Assembly (NCBI GenBank): GCA_022563135.1
Contig: JADFNZ010000013.1
Location: forward strand, 1 to 19,677
DNA from: Chloroflexota bacterium
GTDB lineage: Bacteria; Chloroflexota; Dehalococcoidia; DSTF01; RBG-16-68-14
DNA: 19,677 nucleotides
Reading direction: 5' to 3'
Below the pieces are notes generated by a model that ran no database searches, was not told where the DNA came from, and saw only the letters and a list, made by a program, of their open reading frames with translations. Shown piece by piece: positions 1 through 6,123 of the stretch (positions within the stretch are counted from its first letter, which is position 1; each line of letters begins with the position of its first letter). The translations under genes were made by a program, and so were the position numbers.

Positions 1-734
1 CCGCGCCGCTCGAAGTCCGTCGGCGGTCGGCCCTGCCGCGTCTCGTCCTCGCTGATGCCGAGCTCCTCGAGGACAGCCGTCTGCCGGTCGCGCGCCTCCT
101 CCTCCATGTCGAGGTGGCAGTCCAGCGCGGAGAACGAACCATCGTCGAGCTGCGCGAGCGGGTTGATCTCGGCGAGCGTGAGGTTGTAGCGGAGGAACGT
201 CTGCGCGAGCCGGCTCGCGACGCGGGTGAGCGCCGTCAGCCCTCGCCCGGAGATGCCCATAGACGCGATCAGCTCCTTCATGCGGAAGTCGCTGAATGGC
301 AGCAGCGCGGAGAGGTGCCGCTTGGCGACGTGGTCCGGGTGCTCCTCGGCGACCTGCTCGATGTCGATGCCGCCCATATCGCTGAAGATCGCGACCGGCT
401 GCTTGGCGATCGCGTCGTAGGTCATGCCGAGGTAGTACTCCTGCTTGACCGCCGCCTTCGCCTCGACAAGGACGCCGCGCGGGAGTTGGCCGCTGATCTC
501 GAGCGCGAGGATCGCCTCGGCGGCGGCCTTCGCCTCGGCCGGCGTGTCGGCGAACTTCACGCCGCCGGCCTTCATGCGCCCGCCGGCGAGCACCTGCGAC
601 TTGAGGACAACCGGGCCGCCCACGTCGCGGGCGATGCGCTCCGCCTCCTCCGGCGAGTTGGCGACGCCGCCCTTAGATGTGGGCACGCCCTGTTTGGCGA
701 GCAGTTGTTTAGCTTCGTACTCGTAGAAGCGCAT
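1..734 (-). CDS. sucC: Succinate/malate-CoA ligase beta subunit (ATP-grasp), partial
   Basis: The first 244 codons are present; the 3' end runs off the left edge. The protein starts MRFYEYEAKQLLAKQGVP, the usual start of ADP/GDP-forming CoA ligase beta chains, followed by the ATP-grasp segment LAGGRMKAGGVKF (about residues 52-64) and the metal/nucleotide motif AEINPLA (about 188-194) with a downstream LD pair. The family makes an acyl-CoA from a dicarboxylate, CoA and ATP as an alpha/beta complex; the alpha gene would lie beyond the left edge. With a malyl-CoA lyase-like gene two genes upstream, malate-CoA ligase (mtkA) is as likely as succinyl-CoA synthetase. The ATG at 734 sits just after a repeat element. 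A purine-rich stretch (GAGGGCGGAATAGAA) contributed partly by the repeat end is the only Shine-Dalgarno candidate. The original start may have been GTG at 883 (see the duplicated 5' end). Confidence 0.88.
   Translation of the reverse strand, partial: MRFYEYEAKQLLAKQGVPTSKGGVANSPEEAERIARDVGGPVVLKSQVLAGGRMKAGGVKFADTPAEAKAAAEAILALEISGQLPRGVLVEAKAAVKQEYYLGMTYDAIAKQPVAIFSDMGGIDIEQVAEEHPDHVAKRHLSALLPFSDFRMKELIASMGISGRGLTALTRVASRLAQTFLRYNLTLAEINPLAQLDDGSFSALDCHLDMEEEARDRQTAVLEELGISEDETRQGRPPTDFERR
679..734 (-). repeat. Direct repeat copy A: 5' end of the CoA ligase gene
   Basis: These 56 bases, the first coding bases of the ligase gene, match 828-883 in the same orientation with five mismatches, four of them transitions including the ATG/GTG start difference. 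Similarity stops abruptly after codon 19. The copies flank the palindromic element at 744-826, as expected for a long target duplication or a tandem duplication later invaded by a repeat. Confidence 0.85.
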
Positions 735-743
735 TTCTATTCC

Positions 744-826
744 GCCCTCACCCCAAACTTCGACATGCTCCGGGGGTCGGCGCCTTTCGCCCCTCTCCCA
801 TTGGGAGAGGGGACAGGGGTGAGGGC
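744..826. repeat. MITE/REP-like palindromic repeat inside the ligase 5' region
   Basis: Outer arms GCCCTCACCCC (744-754) and GGGGTGAGGGC (816-826) are perfect 11-bp inverted repeats. They enclose a second perfect hairpin, CCCCTCTCCC (790-799) with GGGAGAGGGG (803-812). This CCCTCACCCC...CCCCTCTCCC design resembles short non-autonomous palindromic repeats scattered in many bacterial genomes. No transposase is encoded. It lies between two copies of the ligase 5' end. Confidence 0.75.
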
Positions 827-827
827 C

Positions 828-883
828 GTAGGCACGCGCTGTCTGGCGAGCAGTTGTTTGGCTTCGTACTCGTAGAAGCGCAC
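828..883 (-). repeat. Direct repeat copy B: 5' end of the CoA ligase gene
   Basis: Matches 679-734 over 56 bases with five mismatches. The boundary with the palindromic element is at about 827. Its GTG (883) is fused to the ridA stop codon. Confidence 0.85.
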
Positions 884-1284
884 TAAGCTACCGCGGTGGC
901 TTCGATCTCGATCATGAGCTCGGGAAGGAAGAGCCGGGTGATGCCCAGTAGCGTAAGCGCAGGCTGCACCCCCGCCTCGGCCAGGCGGTGCTCCAGCCCC
1001 TCGAAATGCTGTAGGGTCGCGTCGATGTCGGTTGTGTAGATATTTAGCTGCACAACGTTGGCGATCGTCATGCCCGCTGCCTTAATGACGGTCTCCAGGT
1101 TGTCCATGGCGAGGGAGATCTGCGCGGCCATGTCGCCCTGGTGCTGAGGCTCGCCGTCAGTGTTGACCGAAGTCTGGCCAGAGCAGCGGAGGACGCGCGA
1201 GTGGCCTGTCGTTTCGATGGCCTGCGAAAAGCCGAACTGGTCTTGCCACTTCCAGGGATTGATCTTGCGGTTCTGCAGCGCCAT
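883..1284 (-). CDS. RidA/YjgF-family protein
   Basis: A 133-residue protein of the usual length for RidA/YjgF/UK114 trimers. It has the family core SGQTS (about 35-39), the MDNLETVIKAAGMTIANVVQLNIYTTD region and the C-terminal IEIEATAVA strand. Classical RidA deaminates reactive enamine/imine intermediates using an Arg in the PART-like motif. Here that place reads PALTLLG, with Leu at residue 110, so this member probably lacks canonical imine deaminase activity. The start at 1284 has a strong GGAGG about 8 bases upstream. It is the middle gene of an operon, 13 bases after the lyase stop and overlapping the relic ligase start by one base. The role next to CoA-ligase and lyase genes is unknown. 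Confidence 0.88.
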   Translation of the reverse strand: MALQNRKINPWKWQDQFGFSQAIETTGHSRVLRCSGQTSVNTDGEPQHQGDMAAQISLAMDNLETVIKAAGMTIANVVQLNIYTTDIDATLQHFEGLEHRLAEAGVQPALTLLGITRLFLPELMIEIEATAVA

Positions 1285-1297
1285 TTCGGTTGCCTCC

Positions 1298-2326
1298 TTA
1301 CGCTACTCGGCCCATCACCTTGAGGATGTCGTAGCCGGTGACGGCCTTGGACTTGGCGGCCTGGGCTTCGAGCCACGCCTGGTCGAGCTTGCCCGCCTGC
1401 ACGGCCTTCGCCAGGTCCATCAGCATCGCCTTGGTCGTCGCCTCGTCGTAAAACTCGCCGGTCTCCGGGTCAGCAATCGAGCCGCCGCCCATCTTGTGGT
1501 ACACCTCTATGGCCCGCTTGTGGTGGGCGATCTGCTCGTCGTTGGGCGTGAAGCAATCGTTCGCGATCTCCGCCTGCTGCGGGTGGATCACCCACGTGCC
1601 GTCCATCCCCAGGTTCGCCGAGCCGATGTTCTTCTCGCGCAGCTCCTGGTAGATCGTCTGGGCGTCAGCCTCCGGCGTGTCCTTGCGCACGAGCTTGAGG
1701 AAGGCGTTGTCGACGGCGTGCAGGCCGGCCGCCTTCGCGGCGACGACGGTCGCCTGTTTGGCATAGTGGAAGTTCTGGTTCTGGTTCTCCACGTTCTCAC
1801 GCACGCCGAGCGTCGCCGCGAAGTCCGCGATGCCGAAGATGAGCCCGGCCATGCGATCGGAGGCCTTCGCGATCTGGTAGGCGTTGATCACGCCGAGCGG
1901 CGTCTCGATCAGCGCCTCGATCTGCACCTTGGTCGTCCAGCCATGCTCCTTCTCCAGCGCGTCCAGGAGCTGCGCGAGGTGGGCGATGTCCTCTTTGCCC
2001 TCCGACTTCGGCAGGATTATGCCGTGGAACTTGTCGGGCGCGCCGGCCATGATCGCCTGGACGTCGCCCTCGAAGTACTTGGAGTGGATGTTGTTCGGCC
2101 GGATCGCGATCACCTTCGCGCCAAAGTCGACGCTGTTGAGCGCCTCGACCATGGTGCTGCGGCTCGCGTCGCCCTTGTACTCGTACGGGCAGGCGTCCTC
2201 GAAGTCGGGCATGACGTGGTCGACGGTCGCCTTAGCGGCGTTCTGGTGCATCTTGAGCTGGTGGCAGGGGTAGGTCAGCTCGGTGCGGGGGATGACGTAG
2301 CGATTGAGCTTCTGCAGGACGTACAT
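1298..2326 (-). CDS. mcl: HpcH/HpaI-CitE family CoA-ester lyase, probable malyl-CoA lyase
   Basis: A 342-residue TIM-barrel lyase of the CitE/Mcl group, which cleaves malyl-CoA or methylmalyl-CoA to glyoxylate plus an acyl-CoA using Mg2+. Visible landmarks are the phosphate/CoA-binding AIRPNN with R76, IETPLG with E141, GIADFAATLG with D168 (the Mg-binding acidic pair), and the C-terminal WVIHPQQAEIANDCFTP block typical of the family. Start chosen at ATG 2326 (MYVLQKLNRY), where homology begins, with GGAAG upstream; a reading frame open to 2593 is only antisense overlap with the divergent gene. It is first in the operon with the RidA-like and CoA ligase genes, a pairing that matches malate activation followed by cleavage (serine cycle or 3-hydroxypropionate-type metabolism). 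Substrate choice cannot be fixed from sequence. Confidence 0.85.
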   Translation of the reverse strand: MYVLQKLNRYVIPRTELTYPCHQLKMHQNAAKATVDHVMPDFEDACPYEYKGDASRSTMVEALNSVDFGAKVIAIRPNNIHSKYFEGDVQAIMAGAPDKFHGIILPKSEGKEDIAHLAQLLDALEKEHGWTTKVQIEALIETPLGVINAYQIAKASDRMAGLIFGIADFAATLGVRENVENQNQNFHYAKQATVVAAKAAGLHAVDNAFLKLVRKDTPEADAQTIYQELREKNIGSANLGMDGTWVIHPQQAEIANDCFTPNDEQIAHHKRAIEVYHKMGGGSIADPETGEFYDEATTKAMLMDLAKAVQAGKLDQAWLEAQAAKSKAVTGYDILKVMGRVA

Positions 2327-2368
2327 CGCGTCTTCCGTTCGAACTGTTTTCGTCTCGCGTGCTTTCGT

Positions 2369-2398
2369 ACTATAGGTGGCGGTAGAGTGCTTGATCAA
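2369..2398 (-). promoter_or_regulatory. Candidate promoter of the lyase-ridA-ligase operon
   Basis: On the minus strand, TTGATC (2393-2398) is followed after 18 bases by TATAGT (2369-2374), both close to the sigma-70 consensus. Transcription would start near 2362, leaving a leader of about 36 bases before the ATG at 2326. It lies in the 130-base divergent gap (2327-2456); I see no comparable plus-strand promoter there. Confidence 0.5.
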
Positions 2399-2456
2399 GC
2401 TAGGCGCGCGCCGTCGAGGCCGGCGGTCGAGCGCGCGCACGGAGAGGTGGTCGAAC

Positions 2457-3437
2457 ATGCTCAAGGTTGGCTTTGCCGGCGCGGGCTTCATCGCGGGCGT
2501 CCACGCTGGGCTGCTGGGCGACATGCCGGACGTGCAGGTCGCCGCCGTCTTCGACGCGGACGGGGTGCAGTCGCGGGCGTTCGCCGAGCGCACTGGTGCG
2601 CGCGTCGTGCCAACGTTCGATGCGCTGCTGGACGAGGCGGACGCCGTCTACCTCTGCACGCCGAACGTCTACCACGCCGGCCTGGCGGTCGTTGCCCTCG
2701 CAGCGGGCCGCCACGTCTTCTCCGAGAAGCCGATGGCGACATCGATGTCAGGCGCGCAGCGCGTGCGGGAGGCCGCCGGGCGAAGCGCGGGCATCTACCA
2801 GCTCGGCTTCAACAAGCGGTTCGCGCCGATCTACACGTCGCTCAAGGAGCGCATGGACGGCGGGGAGCTGACGCCGGTCTGGGCGCACATCAAGATGAAC
2901 CGGGGCGAGCTCCAGAAGCCGCCGTGGGTGGCGGACGAATCGCTCACGGGCGGCTTCCTCTACGAGACGCCGATCCACCTCCTCGATGCGATGCTGTGGC
3001 TCTTCGGCCCGGCGCGCGAGGTGGTCTGCCGGGCCGCGCAGAGCTGCTCCGACCAGCTCGACGACTTCGCGATGCTGCTCACATTCGCGCCGGGTCTGAC
3101 GGCTACGTTCTGCTCTTCCGCCCACGCGACCTGGCTCTACCCGTACGAGCGCGTGGAGGTCTACGGCGATCACGCAACGGCCGTGACTGAGGAGATGGAC
3201 CGCGTCACGGTTCAGCTCGGGCTGGACGCGGAGCCAAAGACCATCGATGTTAGCGAGCAGCCGTTCGCGGAGCGGTGGGGCTATCGCGCGGAGGACGAGG
3301 CGTTCGTGGCCGCGGTGCGCGGCGAGCGCGAGCCTGCCGTAGGCGTGGAGGAGGGCCTTCGCGCGACGGAGCTCGTGGACGCCTGCTACCGGGCTGCGAG
3401 CACGCGGCAGCCTGTCGTCGTCTCGGAGAAAGGGTGA
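2457..3437 (+). CDS. Gfo/Idh/MocA-family oxidoreductase
   Basis: A 326-residue NAD(P)-dependent sugar/polyol-type dehydrogenase. The Rossmann fold starts with MLKVGFAGAGFIAG (glycine motif at residues 8-13). The family EKP motif is at 90-92 (GRHVFSEKPMA) and the catalytic His/Asp pair is in TPIHLLDAML (H174, D177). Start chosen at ATG 2457 with GGAGAGG nine bases upstream; an upstream in-frame ATG at 2376 would add 27 Arg-rich residues with no homology. It is transcribed alone, divergent from the lyase operon and convergent with bioY. Substrate unknown: no sugar transporter or isomerase neighbour points to one. Confidence 0.88.
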   Translation: MLKVGFAGAGFIAGVHAGLLGDMPDVQVAAVFDADGVQSRAFAERTGARVVPTFDALLDEADAVYLCTPNVYHAGLAVVALAAGRHVFSEKPMATSMSGAQRVREAAGRSAGIYQLGFNKRFAPIYTSLKERMDGGELTPVWAHIKMNRGELQKPPWVADESLTGGFLYETPIHLLDAMLWLFGPAREVVCRAAQSCSDQLDDFAMLLTFAPGLTATFCSSAHATWLYPYERVEVYGDHATAVTEEMDRVTVQLGLDAEPKTIDVSEQPFAERWGYRAEDEAFVAAVRGEREPAVGVEEGLRATELVDACYRAASTRQPVVVSEKG

Positions 3438-3459
3438 GGTCTGGGAGATCCCAGCCCTC
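3436..3459. terminator. Short hairpin between convergent genes
   Basis: GAGG-T-CTGGG / AGAT loop / CCCAG-C-CCTC forms a 9-bp stem with one internal mismatch, starting in the stop codon of the oxidoreductase and lying in the 51-base gap to the convergent bioY end. There is no T tract, so termination in either direction is only possible, not shown. Confidence 0.3.
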
Positions 3460-3488
3460 GATCACCGGGCAGCGTCGGCCGGCATCCG

Positions 3489-4109
3489 CTACCTTCGTCC
3501 GCCGCGCAGTTGCCCTACTATCGACCAGCCGGCGGGCAACACCAGCGCCGCCGCTACGAGCTTCGCCAGGTCGCCGGGGATGAAGGGCCAGAGGCCGGCC
3601 TCGAAGGTGTCCACTGGAAAATCCATGATGGCGAGCCAGCCGTTCAGCCAGATGAGGCCGGGGACATAGATGATGGCGTTGGCGACGAGCATGGGGAGGA
3701 GGATCCATCCGGATCGGTCCCAGCCCCGCTCCGCGAACCAGCCGACGATGAAGGCGGCTGCAAGGAAGCCGATGAGGTAGCCTCCGGTGGCTCCGGCGAA
3801 GGCCGTGTAGTAGCGAGACCAGTCAGCGAAGACAGGCGCGCCAGCGATCCCGGCCACCAGGTAGGCGAGGACTGCGGTTGTGCCAAGTCGAGAGCCTAGC
3901 AGGGCGCCCGTGACGAGGATGGCGAAGGTCTGCCCGGTGATGGGCACCGGAGCGCCCGCCTTTGTCTGAATGAAGGGGTAGTCCCACGTGACCTGCGCCG
4001 CGAAACCGATGAAGACAACCGCACCCACCACCAGCAGAGCCTGGCGCAGGACTGTGTCCCTCGGGAAAAAGGCCGCGCTTAACGTTGGGTACGTGGCTAC
4101 CTGTTGCAT
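3489..4109 (-). CDS. bioY: BioY-type biotin transporter (S component)
   Basis: A 206-residue, very hydrophobic protein of BioY length with about six membrane segments. It shows the BioY landmarks PVPITGQTFAILVTGALLG (about residues 54-72), the GAPVF...GATGGYLIGF segment and the C-terminal FIPGDLAKLVAAALVLP. BioY is the membrane substrate-binding component for biotin uptake, working with ECF-type energising subunits or, in some bacteria, without dedicated partners; no ecfA or ecfT gene is in the window. Start ATG 4109 has a strong GGAGGG five bases upstream. It follows the ABC operon in the same direction but after 137 bases with its own promoter, so it is probably a separate unit. No BirA- or BioR-like operator was recognised. 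Confidence 0.92.
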   Translation of the reverse strand: MQQVATYPTLSAAFFPRDTVLRQALLVVGAVVFIGFAAQVTWDYPFIQTKAGAPVPITGQTFAILVTGALLGSRLGTTAVLAYLVAGIAGAPVFADWSRYYTAFAGATGGYLIGFLAAAFIVGWFAERGWDRSGWILLPMLVANAIIYVPGLIWLNGWLAIMDFPVDTFEAGLWPFIPGDLAKLVAAALVLPAGWSIVGQLRGGRR

Positions 4110-4131
4110 GCTGCCCTCCTAGCTCATGTGA

Positions 4132-4150
4132 GGATGGCTCCAGGCCATCC
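4132..4150 (-). other. Hairpin in the bioY leader
   Basis: A perfect 7-bp inverted repeat (GGATGGC / GCCATCC, 5-base loop) lies in the predicted 5' leader, about 10 bases before the bioY Shine-Dalgarno sequence. It is not followed by a T tract, so it is more likely an mRNA structure element than a terminator. No known riboswitch class was recognised. Confidence 0.35.
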
Positions 4151-4181
4151 GAACTGAAGTTGCCGTATCGGAATGCAAGGT

Positions 4182-4218
4182 ATCGCCTGCATGATAGGCG
4201 ATCGAATCTCGGTGTCAA
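4182..4218 (-). promoter_or_regulatory. bioY: Candidate bioY promoter with overlapping dyad
   Basis: On the minus strand, a consensus TTGACA (4213-4218) is followed after 16 bases by TATCAT (4191-4196). A 7-bp inverted repeat, ATCGCCT (4182-4188) and AGGCGAT (4196-4202), straddles the -10 box and would suit a repressor site or a hairpin at the mRNA start. The leader to ATG 4109 would be about 75 bases. Confidence 0.55.
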
Positions 4219-4246
4219 GCTGGGCTGAACCTGCCGTCGAGATGTC

Positions 4247-5158
4247 TTAGATACTGCCGCGGAGGCGCGGGTCGAGGACGTCCCGCAGCGTATCCCCCAG
4301 CAGGTTGAAGCCGAGCACGACGATGCTGAGCGCCGCGCCGGGGAAGACGATGAGGTGCCATCTGCCGTTGGCCGCAAGCCGCAAGTTTTCGCCGGAGAGG
4401 TCGATGCCCCACGAGGGCGTGCCCGGCTCCACGCCGATGCCCAGGAAGCTCAGCGCAGCTTCCGCGAGGACGGCGCCGCCCCAGGCGCCCGTGGCGATGA
4501 CGATGATGATGGGGATGACGTTGGGGAAAACGTGCCTGATGAGGATCCTGATCTCCCCCGCACCCATCGCGCGCGAAGCCTCGACGAAGGTGCTCGTCTT
4601 CACCACGATCGTTAGCGCCCGCAACACCCGAGATCCGCCGATGAAGGAGAAGATCGCGATAGCAATGATCAGCGTCCTCAGGCTTTGGCCTAGCACAGCG
4701 ATGAGCATGAGGTAGAGAACCAGCGTCGGGAACGCCGCGCCCATCTCGCCTGTTCGCTGAATGACGCTGTCGATGAACCCGCCGAAGTACCCCGAAATGA
4801 CACCTAGCGTCGCTCCAATGCCGACCCCTAAGCCCACGGCGGCGAGGCCTAGTAGCAAGGAGAGGCGCGCTCCACTCATCACGCGGCTGAGCATGTCGCG
4901 GCCCAGGCTGTCAGTCCCAAAGGGGTGCTCTAACGATGGCCCGGCCAGCTGCGCGCCCATGCCGATGTTTGGCGCCGTAGGACTGTGGGGCGCGAAGAAC
5001 GGGCCGAGAGCGCCGAGCAGGACGAAGCCGAGGACGAGCGTGAAGCCTACAACGCCGAGCGGATTTTTCTTCGCTACTCGCAGCAGGGACTGCCACCGGC
5101 TCGTCTCAGCAAGGCTCCATCCGTAGTCTTCAGGTAGCGCGATAGTCTCTGTTGTCAT
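4247..5158 (-). CDS. ABC transporter permease, OppC/DppC type
   Basis: A 303-residue binding-protein-dependent permease. It has an N-terminal cytoplasmic segment, TM1 at about 34-54, the OppC-type N-domain motif HPFGTDSLGRDMLSRV (about 78-93), further TM segments, and the EAA loop EASRAMGAGEIRILIRHVFPN (about 192-212) that docks the ATPase. It ends DTLRDVLDPRLRGS, typical of the DppC/OppC group. It begins two bases after the oppB-like stop and is the last gene of the SBP-OppB-OppC operon. Peptide, nickel or another small-molecule substrate cannot be separated by sequence alone. Confidence 0.9.
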   Translation of the reverse strand: MTTETIALPEDYGWSLAETSRWQSLLRVAKKNPLGVVGFTLVLGFVLLGALGPFFAPHSPTAPNIGMGAQLAGPSLEHPFGTDSLGRDMLSRVMSGARLSLLLGLAAVGLGVGIGATLGVISGYFGGFIDSVIQRTGEMGAAFPTLVLYLMLIAVLGQSLRTLIIAIAIFSFIGGSRVLRALTIVVKTSTFVEASRAMGAGEIRILIRHVFPNVIPIIIVIATGAWGGAVLAEAALSFLGIGVEPGTPSWGIDLSGENLRLAANGRWHLIVFPGAALSIVVLGFNLLGDTLRDVLDPRLRGSI

Positions 5159-5160
5159 CT

Positions 5161-6117
5161 CTAGCGGAACCTCACGCGCGGATCAATGAATGCATAGGTG
5201 ACATCTTGCAGAAGGTTCAGCAGGACCACGATGAGGGCGGAGTAGAGCACAAGGAACTGGACAACCGGCAGGTCACGCGTCACGACTGAGCGGAAGAAGA
5301 ACGCCCCGATGCCGTCGATCCCCATCACGATCTCCAGAATAAGGGCGCCGGTGAACGCGGTCGTGAGAAGGAACGTGAGCACGGTAATAGTCGGCGCGAG
5401 CGTGTTGCGAAATGCGTGCCGGATGATCACGGTTCTGGGGTGCAATCCCTTCGCGGACGCAGTACGGACGTAGTCGCTGCGTAACACCTCCAGCATCGTG
5501 CTTCTCACGAGACGCATGAGTCCTGCAGCGCCGCCCACGCTGAGCAGCAATGTGGGCGGGACGAACATACGGAAGTTGGTCCACGGGTCATCCCAGGGCG
5601 CAACGTAGCCTCCGATGGGCGGTGAGTAGCGCCAGAGGATCGAGGGGATGACGATCAGGAGGACGAGGAGGAAGAAGTCCGGGATCGACTGCCCAAAGAC
5701 GGCGAAGGTGCGCACGGCGTAGTCCAACGGCGTGTTGCGCATCACCGCCGCGATGATGCCGAAGGTTATGCCAAAGGTGCCGCTGAAGATCAGGGTAAGG
5801 AACATGATCTCGAAGCTCACCGGAAAACGGCGGACGACCTCTGACAGCACGTCTTGTCCGCCGAAGTACGTGGTCCCAAGGTTTCCTCTGAAGATGTCGC
5901 CCATCCAGCTGAGGTACTGAATGTAGACGGGGCGATCGAGACCGAGCGCCTCGCGAATCCTGTCATACGATTCTGGCGAACAGTTCTGCCCACAGAGAAT
6001 AACGGCCGGGTCACCGGTGATCTCCGGGAATATACGCAGCATGAAGAAGACGATGGCTGAGATCCCGAAGGCCGTGATCGGGATGAACGTCATCCGCCGG
6101 AGCATGAAGCGCCACAT
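5161..6117 (-). CDS. ABC transporter permease, OppB/DppB type
   Basis: A 318-residue permease starting MWRFMLRRMTFIPITAFGISAIVFFMLRI, the characteristic first TM of OppB/DppB. The large first periplasmic loop carries LGLDRPVYIQYLSWMGDIFRGNLG. The EAA-type loop YVRTASAKGL...IIRHAFRNTL is at about 217-238, and the end is DVTYAFIDPRVRF. It starts 6 bases after the SBP stop, with GAGGAG upstream, and pairs with the OppC-type gene to form the membrane channel of one importer. Confidence 0.92.
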   Translation of the reverse strand: MWRFMLRRMTFIPITAFGISAIVFFMLRIFPEITGDPAVILCGQNCSPESYDRIREALGLDRPVYIQYLSWMGDIFRGNLGTTYFGGQDVLSEVVRRFPVSFEIMFLTLIFSGTFGITFGIIAAVMRNTPLDYAVRTFAVFGQSIPDFFLLVLLIVIPSILWRYSPPIGGYVAPWDDPWTNFRMFVPPTLLLSVGGAAGLMRLVRSTMLEVLRSDYVRTASAKGLHPRTVIIRHAFRNTLAPTITVLTFLLTTAFTGALILEIVMGIDGIGAFFFRSVVTRDLPVVQFLVLYSALIVVLLNLLQDVTYAFIDPRVRFR

Positions 6118-6123
6118 GGGCCG

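Larger units (their letters stand above)
737..883 (-). pseudogene. Truncated duplicate of the ligase N-terminus read through a repeat (48-codon ORF)
   Basis: GTG at 883 overlaps the last base of the RidA stop (TAGTG) and opens an ORF starting RFYEYEAKQLLARQRVP, nearly identical to the true ligase start. It then reads into the palindromic repeat (LTPVPSPNGRG...) and stops with TAG at 737-739, only two bases before the ligase ATG at 734. The one-base overlap with ridA looks like an ancestral coupled start, so this is probably the original 5' end, now cut off by the insertion. It could still act as a translated leader delivering ribosomes to the downstream ATG by reinitiation. I see no reason to give the peptide a function of its own. 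Confidence 0.6.

Noticed and set aside
114..875. A 253-codon plus-strand open frame
   Set aside because: It is antisense to the CoA ligase gene and repeat; its composition is typical of a GC-rich shadow frame.
1160..3190. A 676-codon plus-strand open frame
   Set aside because: It runs antisense through the lyase gene and then out of frame through the Gfo/Idh gene. Its translation is Arg/Val/Leu-rich with no family motif, an effect of high GC content.
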